Assembly (NCBI RefSeq): GCF_905220365.1
Contig: NC_061126.1
Span: forward strand, 9,610,001 to 9,674,000
Source: Vanessa cardui
Lineage: Eukaryota; Arthropoda; Insecta; Lepidoptera; Nymphalidae
Direction: 5' to 3'
Length of the DNA: 64,000 bases
Shown: positions 33,023-43,175 of the stretch, one piece after another
Position numbering within the stretch: the first letter of the stretch is position 1
Layout of the letters: every line of letters starts with the position of its first letter
Notes under the pieces: generated by a model
What the model saw: only the letters and a program-made list of their open reading frames with translations
Database searches by the model: none
What the model was told of the DNA's origin: nothing
Translations under genes and position numbers: made by a program

Positions 33023-33954
33023 TGAAATAAAATCAATATAATCAAAAAAGTTTACTTGACGATTTTTGAATATTAATATCTAAATAACCGTTTAAGATGT
33101 GTATATGAAATTTGGAGTACATATGTATCCTGCTAGTCTCAATATATGAGCCGAATTTGAATGTTTATATCAAATAGCTTTTGAGGGGGTCAAAAGTGAT
33201 ACCAAATGGTTCGTATAATATTACACACGGTGCTGCTCGCCAGTACTGTTACTAGTACTTGGCTTTGACACGCTGCCGCGTGTCTAGATAATCGAATTGA
33301 TTTTAATTTCATAATTATTTTGCCACAATTACTGTAGCTAATACTTTTACCCACCGTCTTCTGATATGCTTACTGAGAGCAAAAGACAGAGATCTTAATA
33401 TTGCTGTGATAGAAGAATCATTACGCTTATTACTACGAACTATACAAACAACGACCACATTATTGCGTATAATGGCAACCCAATTGTTGAAAAAAATCGC
33501 ACTTGATGTGAGATCTTATTTTTAATAAAAAAAAAATTTAATATTTTTATCAAAGTATGATATTTATATTTGTTGTCTCTGTAAATAGTATTTTTGTTTT
33601 CGAAAATTTTTGTTTGTAAATATAAAACAAAAGATTTTTGACGTTTTTTAGTATTATTATTTACTAGGTTTTTTATTGCATAGGATATCTTCCTACACCA
33701 TAATTTGAATATGGAATAATAAAAAGAAAGAACTCCGAACACCTTTTTCTCTTGCGATAAATGTATTAATTAGTTGATAATGTATATAAAATATAGGAGC
33801 ATAAAGTTGTATTAAAATCTATTCAACGGTTCCCGTTCTACGTGCGATCACGATGAATGTTTATGTATACATACACCCATATACAAAAAACCTTTTAAAG
33901 ATAAGTGTTTTAGAATTAATGTAGTAAACTACATTAATTTAAGTGGCAAAAAGA
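33023..33954. other. AT-rich noncoding stretch
   Basis: No gene is seen. A 100-codon open frame on the - strand from 33742 consists of lysine, asparagine and phenylalanine codons, as expected by chance in AT-rich DNA. Confidence 0.45.
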
Positions 33955-34043
33955 TCCTTCGAGCCGGATTTGAACCAGCGACCTATGGATTACAACTTTA
34001 TACTATCTACAGTCCACCGCTCTACCAACTGAGCTATCGAAGG
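33955..34043 (-). tRNA. tRNA-Tyr(GTA), 16-nt intron
   Basis: Exons are identical to the copy at 16166. The anticodon is complementary to 34008-34010 and the intron is 33991-34006. A run of T follows the gene on the sense strand (TCTTTTTGCC), a Pol III terminator. The 5' flank resembles that of the next copy (GTATATGAAT and AAATTAAGTATCAACA), so these two look like a local duplication about 1 kb apart. Confidence 0.97.
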
Positions 34044-34941
34044 TATATGAATCGTGACAAAATTAAGTATCAACATTAATTTTTTTTATTAATTCATATA
34101 ATCAGTTACATAATATCTCGAATGAGAATTTAATACGTAATAAGTTTAAGTATTACTTTTGTCAAAACATATAGCTTTATAAGATTGTCCTGGATAGACT
34201 TTCAACGGCTGTTGAATGATATTTAAAAAATGAAGGGACAGTCTCCAGCCATATCGTTCGTGCATTGACCAGATCCTCATATTAAATTTTTTGCCAATTT
34301 CGAAAAAGGTACTTGTTCTGTTGGAATTGCATCGGATCCAGACTTTTGTAAATTGATGTTTTTTCTAAAATAATAAGCTCAACCTTATACTTGTTTTCTG
34401 TTTTGTAGTCATGCATAAGTACATAAATGTGCACGCAGATTTAAGACAGTGATTTTACCGTCTTGGTCGTTACCGCCTAAATAATGGATAACAATGATTA
34501 TGGATGAGTTAGATCGAAAACTTTTCCGTATGTCTTTGAAGCTGGATTAATAAGCCCTCTAAACGGCCAGTAAGTTTTTTCTCCTTTGTAAAATCTATTC
34601 TTGGATAGATCGTAACTCTTTAGTAAATTGCATTCAAAAATCCTCTTTAATTTTCGGCAAATCTACGGCAGGAGTTCCTTGAAATGAGACTATTACCGGA
34701 TTTTTAAACGCAGCCAGTATCCCATAATTACTGGGACAGAATCGGTTTACGCTATTAATGTATAAGATTAGCGGATACAAGATCATCTTTAACATAACTA
34801 TAAATATTTTCTCAGTGGATTCTCCATGATTCGTTTAAAGACTTTGTATGACTGTCTATATATACATGTAATACAAATGTTACAAAATTATCATTTATCG
34901 TTTAGGAATTTGTCTTATTAAAAACTTTCAAGTTAAAAAAA
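34044..34941. other. Spacer between two tandem tRNA-Tyr genes
   Basis: This 0.9-kb spacer has no gene or recognised repeat. Its right end resembles the left flank of the neighbouring tRNA, consistent with tandem duplication of the unit. Confidence 0.45.
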
Positions 34942-35030
34942 TCCTTCGAGCCGGATTTGAACCAGCGACCTATGGATTACAACTTATGACCATCTACAGT
35001 CCACCGCTCTACCAACTGAGCTATCGAAGG
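34942..35030 (-). tRNA. tRNA-Tyr(GTA), 16-nt intron
   Basis: Exons are identical to the other copies. The anticodon is complementary to 34995-34997 and the intron is 34978-34993; its sense 3' end GTTGTA is shared with three other copies. Seven T residues follow on the sense strand. Confidence 0.97.
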
Positions 35031-36184
35031 TATATGAATAAAGGTGAAATTAAGTATCAACACATTTTTTTTTATTCAGAATACTTAATTTATATAACCG
35101 GTTACATAAAATCTTGTTTGATCCGGAGAGAACATAATTATATTATTATATCACAACTTAAGACTATTTGATAATTAAATAATGACCAGTTGAAATTAAT
35201 GTAAATGGCAGATAAATATTAAAGTAAATGATTAATAAATAAATAACTTAATTTTTTTATTAGATTGCTTCTTAAAAATCCCTATCGTCATGTATATTTT
35301 GAGGTTTAACACTTTTTCCATTTAGTTTTTAATGATATTCGAACAAATTCATGGGCAAATGTATCGCGAGGTCGCCAGCTATGAAACATCTTGCGCAAAA
35401 TTCATATTCAAAATATATATTATACTGGTGTTATCTTAACTAAGTTTGAGAAATACAATCCTCACTGAGGATGGTAAATAATTAATTTAAGTATCCTATA
35501 ATGGCTATAAATTGATATTCTTAATTCAAATTCTTTGCCAATAATAATGATTAATTGTTTTAGTTCCAAAAAGTATTAAACGCATAAGCTGTAATGGTTA
35601 TGAATATGAACGAGGGAGTTTCTGCATCTTGCGCTCAATGCAACGTGCACCGTCTAACCCGAATATATTCTTACATTAACATATTAATTGGGAATCGCTG
35701 CAGGTTAGCGTAGTAAGCTGATTTGCTCCCAGAGAATGTCTGTAACGGATTATAATTGAAATGCGCATCAAATCATCCATGTTATAATCTTAAAGAAACA
35801 TATTACATAATAACTGTCATTGCATCTATATACATAAATGTGGATAAGGTCTGGTTGTGGTTTGGTTAGTTTTGTTTTTTTTTTTAAATCGTTCAACTGA
35901 TAAATATATGAACATCAAACAAGTGCAATGAAAGTATTACCTATAAATGTTTTTAACAAAAACACATAATGGCATAGAATGAGAATTGACATAAAGAAAT
36001 AGATGTAATAATATTGAAATAAATCTGAATAACAAAACAACATTTAATTAATAACATTTTTTAATTCATCATTTTCATTTTATTCTACTAAATTAAATAC
36101 TCAAATAGAGGTTAATATAATGACAGGGTTATATAAAAAATATACTATGACTCTAAATCTAATCTAATCTAACTAATATTAAAA
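35031..36184. other. Mostly AT-rich noncoding stretch
   Basis: Bases 35600-35770 are GC-richer and include CATATTAATTGGG and GGATTATAATTGAAATGCG, homeodomain-like. No gene is seen. A TCTAA microsatellite lies near 36150-36175. Confidence 0.4.
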
Positions 36185-36295
36185 ACGCGATCGTAACTCT
36201 ATGTGCTATCTATTCACGTTTAAATGGCTGAGCCATATTAGATAAAATTGCTTGTGGAGATAGTTCGAGTCCCAGCTATGTAAGCTACTTTTTTC
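36185..36295 (+). mobile_element. Helitron-like repeat fragment
   Basis: GATCGTAACTCTATGTGC, TATTCACGTTTAAATGGCTG and GGAGATAGTTCGAGTCCCAG follow the layout of a dispersed lepidopteran family related to the other Helitron-like copies. No clear ends remain. Confidence 0.35.
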
Positions 36296-37347
36296 AATTC
36301 ATCCCTAGAAAGGATAAAATGGCTAATGATGGTTTGTATGCTTTAAATATTGTATGTGAAATCTATTAAAACTTAATTTTAATAGTTTTCACAAGGTAAA
36401 GCCGTAGTTTTGGCTACTATAAATTATAACATTTTTAACAACTCATAACCAAAAAAAATAAATTTAGTAGTCATATTTTATAATAAGGAAATATAAGATT
36501 GACACGATTATATTCAATGTCATGAAACCGAACATCAGCATCATTAAAATCCTTAAACTGATAAAATAATTAATGATAGTTTTTAAGATTGACTCATATC
36601 TGAAAAGAAACATTGTAATCAAGTTATTGCGACATTGTACAAAGACAGATAATGATGTTATTATTGTAGATCACAGAAAATGGACAATAGCATTATAATC
36701 AGTATTGGTTCAAGTGTGATGTGCGAGTATTCCTAGCTGTTTTAATGATATCATGTCAACAAATTGACGTGATGGTCTACTGGCTAGCCTACAGGGTAAC
36801 ATGGGTTAAAAATCTACTACAAACTATAAAGTTTTCCTGTCATGAATTTAAAAAAAATGTAGCAGTGTTAACACCCTCCTTTGCTTCGGAAAGCACCTAA
36901 AAGCCGTTAAATTACTCCTAAATTATCTATGAAAATATTTACGTTTACTCATTCCCACTTGAAAAGTATTAAAATCTTATACTTTTCAAGTGGAAACTTT
37001 TTTATAGTTTTCATTAATGACAGCAGCCATAGACTAAATCGGTCTGGAGGATATCATAAGTCTATTTTTTAGCCAATAAGCCATATGTAAATGTGCTTAA
37101 AATTATGTTTGTAACGTTTTTAAATGTATAATTTTGAATACAACAGAGAATATATATATCCATTAATATATATATTTATTGCTAAATAATATTATACTAA
37201 CTTTGTTTAGTAAATATATTAAAGTTATTAGTCTTGGTATTTTTGTGAATACATTGTGTGTTATTCGCATAAAGTAGAGCGCACCTTTCACTTTTACTTA
37301 CATAATAAGTATATCACATGTTGCTACAAATGGCTCTAACTTCTGTA
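36296..37347. other. AT-rich noncoding stretch
   Basis: It holds the perfect hairpin at 36955-36993. No gene or other confident repeat is seen. Confidence 0.45.
36955..36993. repeat. Perfect 15-bp inverted repeat (hairpin)
   Basis: CCACTTGAAAAGTAT at 36955-36969 pairs exactly with 36979-36993 around a 9-base loop. No neighbouring gene explains it. Confidence 0.75.
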
Positions 37348-37434
37348 CCTTCGATAGCTCAGTTGGTAGAGCGGTGGACTGTAGCTGATTGAACTGTCAT
37401 CCATAGGTCGCTGGTTCAAATCCGGCTCGAAGGA
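37348..37434 (+). tRNA. tRNA-Tyr(GTA), 14-nt intron
   Basis: The exons equal those of the other copies. The anticodon is at 37381-37383 and the intron is 37385-37398 (14 nt). Its sequence is unlike the other four introns: it begins CTG and ends TGTC instead of GTTGTA. An eight-T terminator follows at 37437. Confidence 0.96.
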
Positions 37435-37539
37435 ATTTTTTTGTAACTTTTTTTTAAAAGATGCGAAGTATTTAATAAATACCATGCCTTACAAATGTTG
37501 TCAGATCAAATCAAATGTATTTTATAAAATATTCACAAA

Positions 37540-37660
37540 TAGGCTTTATTGAATGGTCAAAATTTAAACACTACCATCGTTTCGGAAAGCTGTCTCCTGC
37601 GAGAAGAAACGGCAAGAAACTCTCATAGTATTTCTTTTCAAATAAGCACATTTACAATAC
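37540..37660 (-). mobile_element. LINE 3' UTR fragment
   Basis: In reverse complement it holds a diverged form of the LINE 3' end seen at 15.4, 21.3 and 32.9 kb (GTTTCTTGCCGTTTCTTCTC, TTTCCGAAACGATGG, TTCAATAAAGCC). It is older than the other copies. Confidence 0.55.
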
Positions 37661-38349
37661 TGTTTTTCATAACAAGTGTTCTGTGATAGAAACGCGTTTA
37701 TATCCAGGCGATTTTTTTTAAACTATTATTTTAATGAATAATAAGTTTTATCGATTAATTTAATCTTAATAAACTGTTTCAATTTTTAACTGGAAAGATG
37801 ATTATATTTTCCGTTAACGTGCGATAAGTCATCATTACTTCAGATTTTGACACGTATCATCGTATTCAGTTTTATTATCTACAGAAGCACACGCAACTAA
37901 ATTGTACAGCCAGCATTGTCTGTCAGTAAGTTACGCGACAGTTTCTAAACAATAATAGCAGTGGGAACGAAACTATTTAGCGAAGTTTGCTCCGTCAATA
38001 GAGGCGCCACCTCGGCGGGAAATAATTCATTTAACAAGAGTTAACTCGCGAAGTCTGTGCGAATCTCGAGGGTGTTACGTCTACTGACATTGTTGAATAT
38101 GCTCATTTAGTCTTGTATTTAAGCAGTGCATAAATTAAGACGGTAAACTATAGTAAAACTTTCCTCGGTTTCAATTGTTCATTTTTTTATTGGATCTTAT
38201 CTGCACTATTTAAATGACTGCCTATTCATTCAATATAATTTTGTAACCTGCACTAACTGGATTACAATATTAAAATAGTAGTTTTATGGCAAAAATTGAA
38301 AATAATAATAAGATATACTTTAAACATTTGGTACAAAAAAATAATTACT
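37661..38349. other. Noncoding stretch
   Basis: Bases 37970-38090 are GC-richer (including TCGGCGGGAAATAATTC) and may be regulatory. No gene is seen. Confidence 0.4.
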
Positions 38350-38612
38350 TTCGTAAATATTCCTTCACTAAGGCGTCTATTCCGGCAATCCTACGCAATA
38401 GGCGTCGTCCCGAATCCAGTAGAGCTGCAGCTATCACCTCCCTGTTCTCCAAGATAATGGAGTCTATTATTACCTGCCAGCTTCTGCGACAGCATGTGCT
38501 CAACAAAGCAAGACTTTGCTTCATACCGGTCCATCACTTATACAAGACGCAAGTTTGGTATCACACAGATTACCGCTTTCACCTCTGGGTGGGACCTCCA
38601 CAGTAACAGATT
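38350..38612 (+). pseudogene. Degenerate reverse transcriptase fragment of a LINE
   Basis: The + frame contains ITSLFSKIMESIITCQLLR, which matches the early RT region of insect non-LTR elements (family pattern RPI-x-hhs-hhSKhhE-x-h-x-x-x-L). The residues before it are altered (PESSRAAA), and the downstream sequence drifts out of frame. No catalytic YADD-type region is present. It is a dead fragment. Confidence 0.6.
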
Positions 38613-39399
38613 TTTCTTTGGACCCTATTTAACGTAGAGCGGCTCGAATTATCGACAAGTAAGCCTTTTTAGACATGCTTGACCCTTTCAAGTCCTTCTC
38701 AAAGTAAAACAACATAACATTTTAAATCTTATTGGCAACTTAATATGATTTAATTAAAATGATAAAAACAATTGAATAATGCTATCGAGTTTCTATTCAT
38801 ACCCGTCACGAGCCCCGCGACTCGACTATGAGTAAACCCGCCCTGACATACACTTAATTACATAGATTACAAGCTGACATTTTCGTTTGCAGCGATTTAA
38901 ACTTGACTGCTATGGATTAACTATATCGTTGCAAAGAATTAAATGTTTTTGTGTTACGTAAAACAATACAATACGTTTATCTTTTAATAATATCTATGTT
39001 TATCTTTTATAATCGTTTTATGTAATATTATACTTATATTTGCATTATTAAGAATTATAATTAAGACTGACGAATTTTTTCTTTGGTTATTTACCAAATA
39101 AGTATATGAATTTAATTAGTTGGAACAAAAAATGAAATCGAAAATGTACCTAATGGTACGCATTTATTCATAGCCAACTACTATGCCCGTATTTACGCTC
39201 AGCGATGGTAAAATTAATATATTCGTGTCAGTTTTTATGACAAAGAACTGTCATAACCCATATTAATCAAAGTCTGAGCGACTAGTCATAAGAACACGTC
39301 AGGGCTTTTTAATTATAACAGCGGTAATGATCATTTTTCATTCTTAATTGCCATTTTCATGTGGCACGTTTACATTGTGGACAATCATCATTATTAAAG
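38613..39399. other. AT-rich noncoding stretch
   Basis: I see no gene or confident repeat in it. The first 100 bases may be further decayed LINE sequence. Confidence 0.4.
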
Positions 39400-39815
39400 T
39401 AAACAATGCATCGGGGCTCAGTGTGAAGAGGTGAGTTATTTCTGGGTAGTTTTATGGCCGCGCCGTACAATAGTTCCGTAGTTGGAAACAGCAATAAAAC
39501 GAATTCTGGCAATTCGACGCGTTGATTTTCATACATGAATATTCGGTGCTATTTGGCATTCACACCGCAGCGGCTGTATCTAAACACCGAGAGTGCAATA
39601 AAACTAAGCACACGACAATCCGACGAACGATGAAACTCGAGAGATCTCGGAGTTCCGTCGCTGTTTGCCATTCGAGTTCTGTGACGTCACTTCGCTTTCA
39701 TATCACGAGCCTAAACCCGCTTACGATAGGTACGCTCGTGTCAAGCGACGCTGTGTCGCCGGAGGTATGTATGCTTAGAGATGTCTGTAAATGTATCGAT
39801 AACTTGAGCTTGTAT
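39400..39815. promoter_or_regulatory. GC-richer block, candidate regulatory element
   Basis: It stands out from the AT-rich flanks and holds GTTTTATGGCCGCGCCG, AGCAATAAAACG and CTGTGACGTCAC (a CRE-like palindrome, TGACGTCA, within 39679-39690). A 98-codon open frame overlaps it but shows no domain. I treat it as possible regulatory DNA or an unrecognised exon. Confidence 0.3.
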
Positions 39816-40626
39816 TAAAGCCAGGGATTTTTAACTATTTTAATTCTATTTTGTAATTTTGCGTTTCCCTGTGAACGTATCTTTTTTATATGGATAAAAT
39901 TAATGACATGAAATTTTAAAATAAATAAATTATCTATTTAATGTTTATAGCAAAGTCACAACAATACGTGCTACGTGCGATAAAGAAAACAACAAATAAA
40001 TGAAGTTTAATAAACTATAAAGGTGTATAACTGAAATAATGCTACTCATTGTAATTTAATTTATGCACAAAAAATTGGAAATCAGTGGAAAATAATGTTT
40101 TTGTCGAATTTTGATTCATATTAATTTTAGTAAGGATAGGTTTATTCATTTAAAGAAATGATATACTAAATTGATATTATATTTTTGTCTAAAAGAGTCG
40201 ATATCGATGAAATAAAACATTGCACCTCCCAAGTTTATACGCGGAGATGGAACCCCATGGAACAACACCACCTGACACCATTATGCTATTATAATATTTC
40301 GCCGCTGATGTCTTCTTGACGACGTAGTGAATACCAAATTCATATCGGCGGTAGTCCCTGAAAGCCCTGTGTTTGATTTCGTTTGTAAAATTTATTGACG
40401 ATTGTATTGCCTTTTGATATTGCCTGTTTTCCTAATGACGTTGTAAACTTTCTTTATAGTTATATTATTTAAATGCAGAAACAAATTTCGAAATTCTCGT
40501 AAACAAGCTTGTGGAGTTGCATCTGAGATGATAAAGTGATATTTGTGTTTGTTTTTCTAATATCTTTTGTTGAATATAATATGCCAAAATAATAAAACAT
40601 ATAAAGAGTTCGAGAATAAATGTTTA
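39816..40626. other. AT-rich noncoding stretch
   Basis: I see no gene or confident repeat in it. Confidence 0.45.
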
Positions 40627-40637
40627 TTGCACGTATA

Positions 40638-40945
40638 TAAGAGTCGAGATGGCCCAGTGGTTAGAACGCGTGCATCTTAAACGATGACTGCGGGTTCAAA
40701 CCCAGGCAAGCACCGCTGATTCAAGTGCTTAATTTGTCTTTATAATTCATCTCGTGCTCAGCGGTGAAGGAAAACATCGTAAGGAAACCTGCATGTGACA
40801 AATTTCATAGAAATTCTGCCACATGTGTATTCCACCAACCCGCATTTGAACAGCGTGGTGGAATATGTTCCAAACCTTCTCCTCAAAGGTAGAGGAGGCC
40901 TTCAGCCCAGCAGTGGGAATTTATAGGCTGTTGTAGTCGTTGTTG
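40638..40945 (+). mobile_element. Full-length tRNA-derived SINE (Metulj-like) with 11-bp target duplication
   Basis: TTGCACGTATA at 40627-40637 and 40946-40956 flanks a complete copy: tRNA-related head (GAGATGGCCCAGTGGTTAGA, B box GGGTTCAAACCC), body (GTGAAGGAAAACATCGTAAG, CCTGCATGTGACAAATTTCA), a conserved 3' block (GAGGAGGCCTTCAGCCCAGC) and a TTG-rich tail. The Pol III boxes are intact. The name is from resemblance to butterfly SINEs I remember. Confidence 0.88.
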
Positions 40946-40956
40946 TTGCACGTATA

Positions 40957-41538
40957 ATACTTTAAAAAAAAACATTTTTATAAACATATTTCATTTCTGA
41001 TCTAATCGTTGTTGCAATAAACAACATAAGTAATGTCAATTACGACATTCGACTACGTATATAATTATTTCATATTTAATCGACATTACAAAATCATAAC
41101 ATGAACAATCTTGCATGCAAGTATAGTAGAGCATTTTTTTATTATGAGGGTTCGAATCTTGCGAGTTTTTATTTAAAATTGCATTTTTATATTTGGAACG
41201 CGATCTGCGGCCGACATGGCGGGTGACAAATACGCTTGCCGCCCTCATGAATGACAATTGAAGAGATGTTTTTATAAAGACGGCCCGATTTTTACATTTA
41301 TTCCAAAGAAATTGTGGCCATAAAAATTGTGTTCAAATGATGACTACGATTTTTCACTGTCAGCAAAATGGGATTTTATGAGGCAATTGTGTACCGATGA
41401 TAAAGAAGGTGCGATAGATTTGACGTTGAATGACTAAAACATTTAAAAATAAAACTTATACCGTTTTCGTAATTATATTTTTTTCAAAGCAATTTTACTA
41501 ACCATAAGTGATATTTTTTTCATCTTTATATTTTCTTA
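40957..41538. other. AT-rich noncoding stretch
   Basis: I see no gene. GAGGGTTCGAATCTTGCG near 41145 resembles a Pol III B box, without other tRNA features. Confidence 0.4.
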
Positions 41539-41765
41539 CTAGCTGTGTCCGCGATTTTTTACGCGTTTGAATTTACAAAAAAAAAAAATGATTGTAGCCT
41601 AAGTGACACCTTATTATATCAGTTATCTGGCAGTGAAAGTCCCGTCAAAATCGGTCTAGCCGTTTCAGAGATTAGCCGGAACAAACCTACAGACAAAGAG
41701 ACCGACAAAATTAAAAAATATATACATTTTGGTATATGTACTATGTATATACATATGCATTGAGT
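41539..41765 (-). mobile_element. Helitron-like element, 3' end at the CTAG next to T
   Basis: On the - strand it ends GCGGACACAGCTAG|T, the CTRR ending of Helitrons. Inside it has TTTCACTGCC, TCTCTGAAACGGCTAGACCG, TTTGTCTGTAGGTTTG and a long poly-T, the layout of a common lepidopteran family. The 5' end is not fixed. It has no coding capacity. Confidence 0.55.
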
Positions 41766-42568
41766 AAAAAAAGGGCTATTTTAATATTACAACTGACAGT
41801 CCAATTTTATTATATGTATAGATTTAGTATTATTTGTATGATTTTGACTTTACATGTAAGGTATATAACCATAGCTTATCCTACGTGTATTCAGGTCGAT
41901 CAAAGTAACATTAAGCTTATTTCATTGAGTAAGCAATATTCAGACAACGCGCAGTAATTCCAGGAATGCGCATGTCGATGTGAACTACCGAGCACAATTT
42001 TATGAAAATATATATTATTTATTCACAAATAATTTTATATATGCATATCACCATATATGCATATCACGTTAAGCTTAAGAAATATTAAATAAAATGTATC
42101 TATAATAGTTGTATATATTACTTTTTACGTGTTGATTTATGCGATATCACAATCACTATTCTATTTAATTTTAATAATTAAGAATATTTTTTTTCTCTGT
42201 ATATCAATGTCCAAAAGTAAGTGGATTTATTTATTTGTATAACTTTTTCGTATATAAAATATTTCAGTATACGAACCGTGAAATTAATGGGTATATTAAT
42301 GTGAAAGTATAAGAAAGATACATTTTTATTTTTATTTATAAATATTCAATTTAGTTCCCGACTGTACCTAGTGTATATCCCTAAACCCCAGTGGATACAT
42401 TTGATTAACCTGACTAGACAGGCTTCATTGATTTACCGTTTGGCATCTACTTTAATCCTTGGCTAATGGCTATCTGGTTACGTGAGCTATAAATAGAGTA
42501 TGCTATATTAATATATAATATACTATTATATATTACGTTAAAGTTAAGTATGTCATATTTATTCCTCA
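41766..42568. other. AT-rich noncoding stretch
   Basis: A short direct repeat (ATATGCATATCAC, twice, 42041-42068) lies in it. No gene is seen. Confidence 0.4.
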
Positions 42569-42577
42569 TTAGATATA

Positions 42578-42882
42578 AGAGTCGAGATGGCCCAGTGCTT
42601 AGTACGCGTGCATCTTAACCGATGATTGCGGGTTCAAACCCAGGCCAGCACCGCTGATTCTTGTGCTTAATTTGTCTTTATAAATCATTTCGTGCTCAGC
42701 GGTGAAGGAAAACACTGTGAGGACACCTGCATGTGACAAATTTCATAGAAATTCTGTCACATGTGTATTCCACCAACCCGCATTGGAACAGCATGGTGGA
42801 ATATGTTCCAACCTTCTCCTCCAAGGGAGAGGAGGCCTTTAGCACAGCAGTGGGAATTTACAGGCTGTTGTTGTTGTTGTTG
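42578..42882 (+). mobile_element. Full-length tRNA-derived SINE with 9-bp target duplication
   Basis: TTAGATATA at 42569-42577 and 42883-42891 flanks the element. The copy is very close to the one at 40638, with the same order of head, body and conserved 3' block, and ends in GTT/TTG repeats. The B box (GGGTTCAAACCC) is intact. Confidence 0.87.
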
Positions 42883-42982
42883 TTAGATATATATTTATTT
42901 TATAATAAGACATGGGTATCATTAAGAAAACAAAACTGGATTAGTTGTTTGTGTCCGTTTTTCAGGTCTGATGTGTTTATTA

Positions 42983-43175
42983 TTAGTAGTTGCCCGCGTC
43001 TTCGTTCGAGTTTTAGGGGATTGATTGTCATGTGTTAGGAACAAAAGGAGCCTATGTCCCTTCTTGAAGTTAAAGTTTGCTTCATACCAAATTTCATAAA
43101 ATTCGGTTCAGCGGTTTGGTCGTGAAAGAGCGACAGACAGACAAACAGAAAGAGTTACTTTTACATTTATAATAT
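42983..43175 (-). mobile_element. Helitron-like element, 3' end CTAA next to T
   Basis: On the - strand it runs from CTGTCGCTCTTTCACGACC and AAACCGCTGAACCGAATTTT to GACGCGGGCAACTACTAA|T, a CTRR end. It is the same family as the fragments at 18.6, 19.96 and 62.5 kb. It is non-autonomous. Confidence 0.55.

Noticed and set aside
34986..35171. 61-codon plus-strand frame starting in a tRNA-Tyr
   Set aside because: It reads the complement of the tRNA and then AT-rich flank; not a gene.
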